A stretch of DNA of 64,000 nucleotides from Lysinibacillus_B sp036662795 (GTDB lineage: Bacteria > Bacillota > Bacilli > Bacillales_A > Planococcaceae). A model generated the notes under the pieces. The model had not been told where the DNA came from. It ran no database searches and worked only from the letters and a program-made list of their open reading frames with translations. Both the position numbers and the translations under genes were made by a program. Below, piece after piece: positions 34,794 through 43,316 of the stretch. The first letter of the stretch is position 1. Each line of letters begins with the position of its first letter. The stretch spans positions 62,001-126,000 of the forward strand of contig NZ_JBAFWZ010000002.1 of NCBI RefSeq assembly GCF_036662795.1, written 5' to 3'.

Positions 34794-35803
34794 TGAGAAA
34801 ACAACTTTTCCTTAGCTTTATAAAGGACAGATCCCTACTCATCCTATTTTATTTATTCAATATGAGCTGCATTATCGCCTTCTTTCATCTGAATGAACGA
34901 GCCAATACCGAAATTCTTTATCCATTTTCGATCGGGATTTTTTTATTAACGGTTTATTTGATGATCGATGGGCTTAACTATTATCAGGGGAACAAAGCGA
35001 TACAGCTGATGTTGAGGGGGGAATATGCCGAACTGAAGCCCAATACAGAAGAACAAAAGGCATTGTACCAGCTGCTACAGCAAAAGATAAGTGAACATAC
35101 GCGAAAATACAATAAGATGAAGGAGCAAAAGGAGGAAAGCCTTTATTTTTTATCACATTGGCTGCATTTTTTAAAAACGCCTGTTTCTGTTATAGAACTA
35201 ATAATGAATAGCGATCAGTCTCCAACTATAGAAAAAATTCGGCGAGAAAACGCCCGTATCTATACATCCATCGAGCAAGCATTAACGATGGTGAGAATGG
35301 AGAGCTTCGAAAACGATTTAGAAATAAAGGCAGTTGACGTTCTATCGACATTGAGAAAAATCATTAATGAACGAAAAAGAGAATGTATCTCTCAATCGAT
35401 ATTTCCGATGGTTGAATGTAATACGGAGCAAGCTTTCGTTGTGACAGATGAAAAATGGAATGAAATATTGATAGACCAAATTATTTCGAATGCGATTAAA
35501 TACTCTAGTACGAAAAAGGGAAGCAAGCGCCTACTTTTCAAAATCGAAAAGCAGGAGAGGTATGTCACTTTGGCGATTATCGATGAAGGTGTTGGCATCC
35601 CATCCTATGATTTAGATAGAGTATTTCAGCCATTTTTTACAGGGGAAAACGGTAGAAAAGTAACGAATTCTACAGGAATTGGACTATATATTAGTAAAAA
35701 AATTGCGGATAAGCTTGGGCAACAAATTACAGTTCAATCCGAACTAGAGAGGGGTACTACGGTTACAATTCGTTGGCTTGCGGGAAGTAATAAACTGTTT
35801 TAA
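34793..35803 (+). CDS. Intramembrane-sensing histidine kinase (BceS-like)
   Basis: 336 residues. Two closely spaced membrane helices (~13-33 and ~42-60) with almost no external loop, so it cannot sense the ligand directly; in Bce systems the transporter does the sensing. H-box HFLKTPVSVIEL (phospho-His ~125), N-box (QIISNAIKYSS), G-boxes (IDEGVGIP, STGIGLYISKKIA). The ATG at 34793 shares one base with the response regulator stop; an in-frame GTG lies 3 nt earlier. Confidence 0.93.
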   Translation: MRKQLFLSFIKDRSLLILFYLFNMSCIIAFFHLNERANTEILYPFSIGIFLLTVYLMIDGLNYYQGNKAIQLMLRGEYAELKPNTEEQKALYQLLQQKISEHTRKYNKMKEQKEESLYFLSHWLHFLKTPVSVIELIMNSDQSPTIEKIRRENARIYTSIEQALTMVRMESFENDLEIKAVDVLSTLRKIINERKRECISQSIFPMVECNTEQAFVVTDEKWNEILIDQIISNAIKYSSTKKGSKRLLFKIEKQERYVTLAIIDEGVGIPSYDLDRVFQPFFTGENGRKVTNSTGIGLYISKKIADKLGQQITVQSELERGTTVTIRWLAGSNKLF

Positions 35804-35817
35804 TAGAGGTTAGCTAG

Positions 35818-35843
35818 AACCTTACGAAAATGTAAGGTTTTTT
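35818..35843 (+). terminator. Rho-independent terminator
   Basis: AACCTTAC pairs with GTAAGGTT and TTTTTT follows. It separates the regulatory pair from the transporter genes, so the latter should have their own, regulator-dependent promoter in 35844-35920. Confidence 0.85.
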
Positions 35844-35921
35844 TAGTGTTTCAAATTCTATCATTCCAATAGGTACATTACAATGAAATAAAATCCTTTC
35901 CAAAAAGGAGGAACAGCAATC

Positions 35922-36683
35922 GTGATTATAGATGCAAAACATATTGTGAAAATTTACGGAGAATCTAATGAAGATGGCTCTACGACTGCACTTGGTGGTA
36001 TAAGCTTCTCAGTTAAAAAAGGTGAATTTGTTGCCATTATGGGACCGTCTGGAAGTGGGAAGACCACCCTACTGAACATCCTCAGCGGAATCGATTCACC
36101 AACCTCTGGTGAAGTAATCATCGAAGGGAAAGATATAAGTAATATGCGTGTGGATGATCTAGCCCTGTTTCGCCGTCAGCAGTTAGGGTATGTGTTTCAG
36201 GAGTTTAATCTATTAGATAGCTTAACCGTCAAGGAAAATATCATCCTACCTATGATATTAGAAAAGAAAAGCGCGGCAGAAATGGATAGGAAAGTGCAAA
36301 GCTTAACAGAGCTTTTTGGAATTGAAGATATCCAAAATAAGTACCCTTATAACATTTCAGGTGGGCAAGGGCAGCGTACGGCTGTCAGTAGAGCCTTAGT
36401 GAATGACCCTCAAATAATTTTTGCCGATGAACCGACAGGAAATTTAGACTCGAAATCCTCCGAGACTATTATGGAATGCTTTGAAAAAATTGTGGGGGAG
36501 CTGAATACGACCGTTCTTCTTGTTACACACGATGTTTTTGCAGCGAGCTATTGTCAAAAGGTCATTTTTATTAAAGATGGACTCGTTCATTCGGAAATTG
36601 TCAAAAAGGGAACGAGGAAAGAGTTTTTTAATAGCATCCTTGATAACCTAGCAGTCTTAGGGGGAAGAACCTATGACATTTAA
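35922..36683 (+). CDS. BceA-like ABC transporter ATP-binding protein
   Basis: 253 residues. Walker A GPSGSGKTT, Q-loop YVFQEFNLLD, signature ISGGQGQRT, Walker B IIFADEPTGNLDSK, H-loop LVTHDV. GTG start with AAGGAGG upstream. It overlaps the permease gene by 11 bp. Expected to drive removal of cell-wall-active peptide antibiotics from their lipid targets and to signal to the kinase; specificity cannot be told. Confidence 0.94.
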   Translation: MIIDAKHIVKIYGESNEDGSTTALGGISFSVKKGEFVAIMGPSGSGKTTLLNILSGIDSPTSGEVIIEGKDISNMRVDDLALFRRQQLGYVFQEFNLLDSLTVKENIILPMILEKKSAAEMDRKVQSLTELFGIEDIQNKYPYNISGGQGQRTAVSRALVNDPQIIFADEPTGNLDSKSSETIMECFEKIVGELNTTVLLVTHDVFAASYCQKVIFIKDGLVHSEIVKKGTRKEFFNSILDNLAVLGGRTYDI

Positions 36684-38631
36684 TGAGATTGTGTGGAAAA
36701 TGGCAAAGGTGCATTATAAAAAATATATCCTCTACTTTTTATGTAACTCCTTTGCCGTACTATTTTTCTTTATGTTTGCAACTGTATATTTTAATGAGCA
36801 TGTGGAGGAAGTAAAGCAGTCAGAATCTATCCAATCTGTACTAGGGGTTCCAGCTGCTGCCCTCATTGTATTTACCGTTTTTTTTATTAATTATGCACAC
36901 CATATTTTTATTAAAAGAAGAAAAAGTGAATTTGGTCTATTCATGACTCTAGGCATGACCAATCGTGATATCGGTAGATTAGTAGTTTTAGAAAACTTGA
37001 TCATCTCTATATTTTCTATGGCGACTGGAATCGTTGCCGGCATGATTTTTTCTAGATTGTTTTTCCTGCTATTAATGAATAGTGTGGGCATGCATGATAT
37101 TTCCTTTCATTTAAACAGTCGGATGTTTTTCTATGCAATTATTACTTATGGCATTATTCAAACCTTTGTAGTGGGAAAATCTCTATATTTAATTTTAAAA
37201 GATAATCTTATTCAAAGCTTAAAAAGCGATAAAGTGGCAGAGACGATAAAATTTAAAAGTCCAATGCTAGGTGGTATTGGGCTTGCGATGATTGTTGGCT
37301 CTGTTGGTGGGCTTTATATGACATATGGATTGAATGCTATTGATGGTGGTATTTATTTGCTTTTATGGGCAATTGTCACCTTTGTCGGATTATACCTATG
37401 TCTTTCGCAATTTACTAGCTTCTTTATTGAAGTGGCGAAGAAGGATAGCGCGTTTTATTATCGAGGATTGTTATTCCTATCGAGCATACAATACAAGTTT
37501 AAAAGGCTTACATCAATCCTAATGCTCGTAACAGTTATGATTATGATCACCATCCTGTATGGCACAATCATTTTGTCTACCTATATATTAGAGGAAAGGG
37601 AAGTGATGGCTAACAATCCCTTTGACCTAGCGTATATCCAGACAGAAACGAAAAATAATTTGCCTGAAGATGAACTGTATTCCATCTTTGAAGACAATCC
37701 TATTCAACAGCGTGTGGAGATACCGATTTATTCCTATTATGAAAAAACGTATGATAATTTGTACAAGGAATATCACATTATTTCCCCAGAGAGTTTTAAA
37801 GAATTAACCTCTCAAGATGTAAAATTACAAGGTCGTGAATTCGTTTATTATGTGAATGTACAGCAGGAATTTATGGGGGATCGGGATGCTTATGAGGATG
37901 AGCTTATTTTTCCTACGAAGGATGGGGAAATCGCCTTCGAAAGAAAGGAATTCGTTGTAGAAAGGACGATGAATTATCAGCTTGGCTTACATGATTTTAT
38001 CGTTGTAAGCGAGGATGAAGTTGAATTTTTGAAAAAGTATGTTATAGGTTTTGAAGCGAATATCCATTTAATGAATGTAGCGGATTGGGAAGAGTCTGCT
38101 ACGGCGGTGAAGGATTTAGAAAATCGTTTTATGAACTTCAATAAATCAACTCCTCCTATTGCAGATGCCCGGGTAGAGTTTACGACAGAAGAGAATTTGT
38201 TTCAAGTTGGCTCGAAGGTAGGCGATACTAATCGCAATAGAAGCTCCAATGGTATGCTATTCTTTATCATGTCTTTCCTAAGCATTATTTTCTTTTTCGG
38301 CGCCTTTATTTTATTATACTTAAATTTATTTTCCGAGATTGACAAGGAAAAGACGAAATATAAAAAGCTATATAATGTCGGTGTTACCTCCAAGGAAGTA
38401 AAACGTATGATTTCGCAGGAGGTTGCAGCCATTTTCTTTGTCCCTACATTTATCGGTACAGGCCTAGCTCTCCTATATATTGTGGCAATGGCCAATGATA
38501 TCGGCGGTATTAAAGAAAACCCAGAGCTCCTCCTACAATTCTTTATCATTGCAGGTTTTTACCACATCATCCAAATTAGCTTTTACCTGTATGCAAGGAG
38601 GAAGATGTTCGTTTATTTGGTTGAGAGGTAG
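36673..38631 (+). CDS. BceB-like ABC transporter permease
   Basis: 652 residues, the length and ten-helix layout of BceB-type permeases: helices at ~17-37, ~53-75, ~108-135, ~150-170, ~195-215, ~223-245, ~278-300, a large extracellular sensor domain at ~300-515, then three C-terminal helices (~525-548, ~578-605, ~617-640). The FtsX motif KSEFGLFMTLGMTNRDI occurs after helix 2. The big extracellular domain is what distinguishes the family and binds the antibiotic-target complex. Confidence 0.94.
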   Translation: MTFNEIVWKMAKVHYKKYILYFLCNSFAVLFFFMFATVYFNEHVEEVKQSESIQSVLGVPAAALIVFTVFFINYAHHIFIKRRKSEFGLFMTLGMTNRDIGRLVVLENLIISIFSMATGIVAGMIFSRLFFLLLMNSVGMHDISFHLNSRMFFYAIITYGIIQTFVVGKSLYLILKDNLIQSLKSDKVAETIKFKSPMLGGIGLAMIVGSVGGLYMTYGLNAIDGGIYLLLWAIVTFVGLYLCLSQFTSFFIEVAKKDSAFYYRGLLFLSSIQYKFKRLTSILMLVTVMIMITILYGTIILSTYILEEREVMANNPFDLAYIQTETKNNLPEDELYSIFEDNPIQQRVEIPIYSYYEKTYDNLYKEYHIISPESFKELTSQDVKLQGREFVYYVNVQQEFMGDRDAYEDELIFPTKDGEIAFERKEFVVERTMNYQLGLHDFIVVSEDEVEFLKKYVIGFEANIHLMNVADWEESATAVKDLENRFMNFNKSTPPIADARVEFTTEENLFQVGSKVGDTNRNRSSNGMLFFIMSFLSIIFFFGAFILLYLNLFSEIDKEKTKYKKLYNVGVTSKEVKRMISQEVAAIFFVPTFIGTGLALLYIVAMANDIGGIKENPELLLQFFIIAGFYHIIQISFYLYARRKMFVYLVER

Positions 38632-38835
38632 TTTGTAATATTTCAAGATATAAGCATGGGTAAACCTCTAAATCTGTGTGGAAATTTTAAGAGTAAAACC
38701 ATCTGTTTTGGTAGCAGAAGTAAAAATGATTAAGATACTTTCTATTAAAAAAGAGCCCTCAAAATAAGCACTGTATTAAAAGAGAAGAACCATTTCTAAC
38801 AGTCTATCTATTTACTAAAATATCACAGTAAATAT

Positions 38836-38875
38836 AAAGCTCATAGGATAAGAGTAAATTCTATGAGCTTTTTTT
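38836..38875 (+). terminator. Rho-independent terminator
   Basis: AAAGCTCATAG pairs with CTATGAGCTTT and a T run follows. It ends the Bce-like module. The rest of the gene-free stretch 38632-39128 is AT-rich and holds the promoter and operator of the GntR operon at its end. Confidence 0.9.
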
Positions 38876-39057
38876 GTGTGGTTTTTTAGCAAAAGTAGCT
38901 CGAATAAAATTATTGTGAGATAGTATCTGGTAACTGTGAGTGTTTATTATATAAGTAAAATTGTGAGGAATGGTTTGGTTACAGAAATCGGGTGTATGTA
39001 AAATGTAAGAAAAAATGTAACAGAAGAGAATAAAACCTCTTAAGCTAGAAAAAACTG

Positions 39058-39086
39058 TTGACAGAAATTTAGAAATTTAATAAAGT
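39058..39086 (+). promoter_or_regulatory. Promoter of the GntR-TRAP operon
   Basis: A perfect TTGACA at 39058-39063 and a weak TAAAGT at 39081-39086 with a 17-bp spacer. The -10 region overlaps the palindrome at 39083-39110. Confidence 0.65.
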
Positions 39087-39110
39087 GTAAATAGTTAACT
39101 GTTAACACTT
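39083..39110. promoter_or_regulatory. Candidate GntR operator
   Basis: A 28-bp inverted repeat: AAGTGTAAATAGTT at 39083-39096 matches the inverse of AACTGTTAACACTT at 39097-39110 at 12 of 14 positions. It overlaps the -10 element and ends 18 bp before the GntR gene, the expected place for a repressor of its own operon. Confidence 0.7.
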
Positions 39111-39128
39111 CAAAAAGGAACGATTGCG

Positions 39129-39791
39129 ATGAAAAACATTAAACGTAATTTAAGTGAGCATATTGAAACGATTATTAGAAAAAGAATTATGCTGTTGGAG
39201 TTCAAAGAGGGTGAGCATATTAAAGAAAACAAGCTTGCTGAGGAGTTCAATATTAGCCGAGGTCCGATTCGCGAAGCTATTACGAAACTTGAAATTGAAG
39301 GACTTGTTACGCGTGCTCTAAATGGAAGAACCTTAGTTTCAAAGTTTGATATTCAGTATGTAAAAAATTTATATGATGTACGAATCTTATTGGAAAAGTT
39401 TGCTATTCAGGCGCTTTCGAACGGTGTAGCAGTAGAGGAGCTAGAGGAGCTACAAGCCTATGTCGATGAAATGAATAACCAAAGAGACGATTCAGATGCG
39501 TACCGCGAGGCTGATATTAATTTTCACTTCCTACTAGTCAAGTTATCGAAGAATAAAACATTGATTCAGTCCTGGCTCGCATTGAAGGATTTACTCCTTA
39601 CACTTATTGAGGTAACGACAACAGCATCTCATGAAAGACGTGATGATATCATTGATCAGCATGATGCTATCATTGTTGCAATTCGCAATGAGAAGTATGA
39701 GGAGGCAAGTGCGTATTTAGAGGAGCATTTAAACAGTGCCTCACAATATTATCGAGATGCGGTTTTCCGCTTACAAAATGAGGAGGAATGA
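39129..39791 (+). CDS. GntR-family regulator, FadR subfamily (FCD domain)
   Basis: 220 residues. Winged HTH at ~10-75 (LAEEFNISRGPIREAITKLEIEGLVTR). C-terminal all-helical FCD domain at ~80-215; D/H residues that usually bind metal in FCD pockets are seen (ADINFHFLL..., DQHDAIIVAI). The stop overlaps the ribosome binding region of the next gene, so it is the first gene of the catabolic operon. The ligand is probably the pathway substrate or an intermediate. Confidence 0.93.
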   Translation: MKNIKRNLSEHIETIIRKRIMLLEFKEGEHIKENKLAEEFNISRGPIREAITKLEIEGLVTRALNGRTLVSKFDIQYVKNLYDVRILLEKFAIQALSNGVAVEELEELQAYVDEMNNQRDDSDAYREADINFHFLLVKLSKNKTLIQSWLALKDLLLTLIEVTTTASHERRDDIIDQHDAIIVAIRNEKYEEASAYLEEHLNSASQYYRDAVFRLQNEEE

Positions 39792-39799
39792 AGATCATA

Positions 39800-40693
39800 A
39801 TGGGTAATAAAATTAAATGCGCTATTGTAGGTTCTGGAAATATCGGAACGGACTTAATGTATAAGCTTCAAAGAAGTGAGCTGCTTGAGCCAGCTGTTAT
39901 GGTTGGAATTGATGAGCAATCTAAAGGACTAGCTCTCGCGAAGGAGAATGGCTTACAAACAGTATCAAATGGTGTGAAGGGGCTTGATGAGCTTAAAAAT
40001 GAAATCGCTATCATTTTTGAGGCAACTTCTGCTAAGGCCCATTTAGCAAATGCACCTCTTTATAAGGAATGGGGAAAGAAAGTAGTTGACTTAACTCCTG
40101 CAGCAGTCGGGCCGTTTATGATTCCAGCAGTTGGTCTAGATCTATTAGCTAATGGTGAAGTAGACAATGTCAATATGGTAACTTGCGGCGGGCAGGCAAC
40201 GGTTCCGATTGTAAACGCCATTTCGCGAGTAGTCGATGTCGAATATGCTGAAATTGTTTCTTCGGTGTCGAGTAAAAGTGCAGGACCCGGAACGCGCCAA
40301 AACATCGATGAGTTTACTGTAACAACTGCCAAGGCATTGCGTGAGGTTGGAGGAGCGAAGGAGTCAAAAACAATTATTGTATTAAACCCAGCTGACCCGC
40401 CGATTTTAATGCGAAATACAATTTATGTAAAAATTTCGGAATGTTCAGAAATTATATATTCAGATATTCAAAAGTCCTTAGATGAAATGGTGCAAACACT
40501 TAAAAGGTATGTACCGGGCTATCGCTATAAGTCACAACCTGTGATGAAGGATGATGTAATAACTGTCCAAATCGAAGTGGAGGGCATGGGAGACTTCCTT
40601 CCCGTGTATGCAGGGAATTTAGATATTATTACCGCTGCAGCTGTGAAAACAGCAGAGGTAATGGCAGCAAGTCTGAATAAGGGAGGAGAGTAA
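39800..40693 (+). CDS. mhpF: Acetaldehyde dehydrogenase (acylating)
   Basis: About 297 residues, converting acetaldehyde (or propanal) plus CoA and NAD to acyl-CoA. The Rossmann motif GSGNIGTD is at the N-terminus, the catalytic Cys is in MVTCGGQATVP (~residue 131), followed by SSVSSKSAGPGTRQNIDEF, a hallmark of the BphJ/DmpF/MhpF family. In this family it forms a channelling complex with the aldolase encoded next. ATG 39800 gives the usual MGNKIK start; an ATG at 39788 touches AGGAGG too closely. Confidence 0.95.
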   Translation: MGNKIKCAIVGSGNIGTDLMYKLQRSELLEPAVMVGIDEQSKGLALAKENGLQTVSNGVKGLDELKNEIAIIFEATSAKAHLANAPLYKEWGKKVVDLTPAAVGPFMIPAVGLDLLANGEVDNVNMVTCGGQATVPIVNAISRVVDVEYAEIVSSVSSKSAGPGTRQNIDEFTVTTAKALREVGGAKESKTIIVLNPADPPILMRNTIYVKISECSEIIYSDIQKSLDEMVQTLKRYVPGYRYKSQPVMKDDVITVQIEVEGMGDFLPVYAGNLDIITAAAVKTAEVMAASLNKGGE

Positions 40694-41704
40694 ATGTCGA
40701 AAAAAATAGTTGTTAATGACGTGACGTTACGTGATGGAATGCACGCCATTTCTCATCAATATAGCAAGGAACAAATCGCCGAATTAACGAAAGTTCTCGA
40801 TGAGGCAGGAGTAGATATTATTGAGGCAACACATGGTGATGGGTTGGGCGGTAGCTCGATTCAATATGGCTTTTCAAAGGAAAGCGAGGATGATATTATC
40901 CGCACAGCTGTGGAAAATACCAAAAATGCGAAGGTTGGTGTTTTACTTGTTCCTGGGATTGGGACGATTGAGCATTTGGAAAACGCACATCAACTTGGGG
41001 CACAGACGGTACGTGTTGCGACTCACTGTACTGAGGCAGATGTATCGGAGCAACATATTAAGGCAGGTGTTCGCCTTGGAATGGATACGGTCGGCTTCTT
41101 AATGATGTCCCATCGTACAACAGCAGAAAATCTACTAGAAGAAGCGAAAAAAATGGAGTCCTACGGTGCAGAGACGATTTATGTTGTGGATTCTGCAGGT
41201 GCTCTCACAATGGATGATGTGCGCAGTCGCGTAAGTCTATTCAAAAACCATTTAACATCTGCGAAAATTGGATTCCACGCACATAATAATTTATCGCTCG
41301 GTATTGCTAACTCCATCATAGCGATTGAGGAGGGGGCAGACCGAATTGATGCAAGCCTAGCTGGAATGGGTGCAGGTGCGGGAAATGCTGCGCTGGAGCA
41401 ATTAGTCGCTGTGATGAATCGGCTTAACATCGACCATTCAGTAAATCTTTACAAGGTGATGGATGCAGCAGATTACTTGATGAAGCCGATGATGACAAGA
41501 CCTGTTCAAATCGACCGATTAAGTTTGATGCTCGGTTATACAGGTGTTTACTCAAGCTTCCTATTATTCGCAGAGCGGGCTGGGAAGGAATACGGGGTCG
41601 ATGCACGAGATATTTTACTAAAAATTTCAGAGATGAATGCAGTCGGTGGTCAAGAGGATTGGATTATTGGAGTGGCACAAGAGCTAGCAAAACAAAATGC
41701 ATAG
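40694..41704 (+). CDS. mhpE: 4-hydroxy-2-oxovalerate aldolase
   Basis: 336 residues, class II (metal-dependent) pyruvate aldolase of the DRE-TIM superfamily. Motifs: VTLRDGMHAISHQ at the N-terminus (catalytic Arg, metal-binding Asp), the conserved EATHGDGLGGSS loop and metal ligands FHAHNN (two His). It cleaves 4-hydroxy-2-oxo acids to pyruvate and an aldehyde, which the upstream dehydrogenase takes directly. GGAGGAGAG precedes the ATG, which immediately follows the mhpF stop. Confidence 0.95.
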   Translation: MSKKIVVNDVTLRDGMHAISHQYSKEQIAELTKVLDEAGVDIIEATHGDGLGGSSIQYGFSKESEDDIIRTAVENTKNAKVGVLLVPGIGTIEHLENAHQLGAQTVRVATHCTEADVSEQHIKAGVRLGMDTVGFLMMSHRTTAENLLEEAKKMESYGAETIYVVDSAGALTMDDVRSRVSLFKNHLTSAKIGFHAHNNLSLGIANSIIAIEEGADRIDASLAGMGAGAGNAALEQLVAVMNRLNIDHSVNLYKVMDAADYLMKPMMTRPVQIDRLSLMLGYTGVYSSFLLFAERAGKEYGVDARDILLKISEMNAVGGQEDWIIGVAQELAKQNA

Positions 41705-41717
41705 GGGGAGTTTAATC

Positions 41718-42761
41718 ATGATCAAAGGGAAGAAATGGGGTACTTTAATCGGAGCAATGATGCTGGTGCTACTTTTAGCGGCATGTGGAAATTCAGATGA
41801 GGGTGATGCCTCTGAAAAAGATAAAGGTACAGATGACGATAAGAAGACTTATGTGATTAAAGCAGGTCACGCTGCATCTGAAGAGCATTTTGCACAAGCG
41901 ACATTTGAAAAGTTTAAAGAACTTGTGGAGGAAAAATCAGACGGTCAAATTAAAGTAGAGATTTATCCAAACGGTCAAGTTGGTGGAGAGCGCGAAATGA
42001 TTGAAGCGCTTCAAATTGGCAACTTAACGATGGCTGCTCCTTCGAGCTCCGTTGTAACAGCCTTCTCTCCAAGTATGTTCTTATGGGATTTGCCATTCCT
42101 ATTTAAGGATGCAAGCATGGCACATGCTGTGTTAGATGGAGATGTTGGTCAGCAAGTATTAACGGATTTAGAATCTGTTGGTATTAAAGGGTTAGGTTAT
42201 TGGGAAAACGGCTTCCGTCACATTATGAATGACAAAAAGCCAGTGAAAAAGCTAGAGGATATGAAAGGCTTGAAATTTCGTACATTAGAAAGCCAGCAGC
42301 AAATTAGCATGTGGAATGCAACAGGGGCAAATGCTACACCAATCGCGTTTACAGAATTATATTCTGCTTTACAGCAGGGGACAGTAGACGGGGCAGAGTC
42401 TCCGCTTGCACTAATGTATGCTCAAAAATTTCAAGAGGTTCAAAAATACTTAACATTATCTGGTCACCTCTACTCACCATGGCCAGTATTAATGAACAAG
42501 GAGTTCTTTGACTCCCTACCAGCCGATTTACAAAAAGTGGTAGAAGAGGCAGTTAATGAAACGAAGGAAGTAAATCGCCAATTATCTGCGGACGATGAAG
42601 CAAAATCGTTAAAGCTTTTAGAAGATGGCGGTATGAAATATTACGAGCTTTCAGTAGATGAAAAAGCACGATTCCAGGAAGCAATGAAGGTTGTTTATCC
42701 AGAAATCAGTAAATTAGCGGGCGAAGAGATTTACGAGAAATTAATGGAAGCAATAAAGTAA
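41718..42761 (+). CDS. dctP: TRAP transporter substrate-binding protein DctP
   Basis: 347 residues. N-terminal lipoprotein signal ending LLLAACGNSD (lipobox LAAC), as expected for a Gram-positive binding protein anchored outside the membrane. DctP-family features: AGHAASEEHFAQATFEKFKE, NGQVGGEREMIEALQIG, and the ligand-carboxylate Arg in LKFRTLESQ. The ATG at 41718 has GGGGGAG 7 nt upstream. It delivers an organic acid, predicted here to feed the aldolase pathway. The DctP family takes up C4-dicarboxylates, sialic acid, hydroxy and keto acids; the ligand is not resolved. Confidence 0.94.
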   Translation: MIKGKKWGTLIGAMMLVLLLAACGNSDEGDASEKDKGTDDDKKTYVIKAGHAASEEHFAQATFEKFKELVEEKSDGQIKVEIYPNGQVGGEREMIEALQIGNLTMAAPSSSVVTAFSPSMFLWDLPFLFKDASMAHAVLDGDVGQQVLTDLESVGIKGLGYWENGFRHIMNDKKPVKKLEDMKGLKFRTLESQQQISMWNATGANATPIAFTELYSALQQGTVDGAESPLALMYAQKFQEVQKYLTLSGHLYSPWPVLMNKEFFDSLPADLQKVVEEAVNETKEVNRQLSADDEAKSLKLLEDGGMKYYELSVDEKARFQEAMKVVYPEISKLAGEEIYEKLMEAIK

Positions 42762-42767
42762 TCTTTT

Positions 42768-42792
42768 GCGGTAGTCAATCGTTGGCTACCGC
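42768..42792 (+). terminator. Intercistronic hairpin between dctP and dctQ
   Basis: GCGGTAG pairs with CTACCGC, extended by partial pairing of TCAATC/GTTGG, followed by TTTCTT. Such hairpins after binding-protein genes usually lower downstream expression or protect the upstream mRNA, making more binding protein than membrane subunits. Confidence 0.75.
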
Positions 42793-42815
42793 TTTCTTAA
42801 AAAGGGGATGACAGG

Positions 42816-43316
42816 ATGAAGCAGGCACTCAAACTGTTAAACAATATAGAGCGCGCACTGATTACGCTTATGATGGCAATTATGGTAGTGTTAATTTTTG
42901 TTCAAGTATTTACAAGATATGTCTTGAGTGATTCACTTGGATGGACAGAGGAAGCATCGCGCTATTTGTTTATTTGGCTCATCTTTTTATCCATTGGCAT
43001 TGCCTTCGTGGATAAAAAGCATATTAGCATTGATGTATTACTCGATGCATTACCTCGTACTCTTCAAAAAGTTATTTTACAACTTAGTTATATTATTTTA
43101 ATGGTTTTATCCTTATTTTTATTTATTCAGGGCTGGGATTTAGTCGAATCTTTACAGCAATTTTCTCAAAAATCCTCGACTCTACAAATTCCGATGTGGA
43201 TGGTGTATTTATCGTTACCAGTCGGTTTTTTACTCGCCTTCCTACGATTAATACATGTGTCGATTTTGCTTTATGTTAAGGACCCATCGCAGAAAAGTGG
43301 GGTGGATATCGTATGA
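42816..43316 (+). CDS. dctQ: TRAP transporter small permease DctQ
   Basis: 166 residues with four membrane helices (~12-35, ~48-66, ~85-110, ~125-150). Family motifs: QVFTRYVLSDSLGWTEEASRYLFIWLIFLS. AAAGGGGATGACAGG precedes the ATG. It overlaps dctM by 4 bp (ATGA). Confidence 0.94.
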   Translation: MKQALKLLNNIERALITLMMAIMVVLIFVQVFTRYVLSDSLGWTEEASRYLFIWLIFLSIGIAFVDKKHISIDVLLDALPRTLQKVILQLSYIILMVLSLFLFIQGWDLVESLQQFSQKSSTLQIPMWMVYLSLPVGFLLAFLRLIHVSILLYVKDPSQKSGVDIV

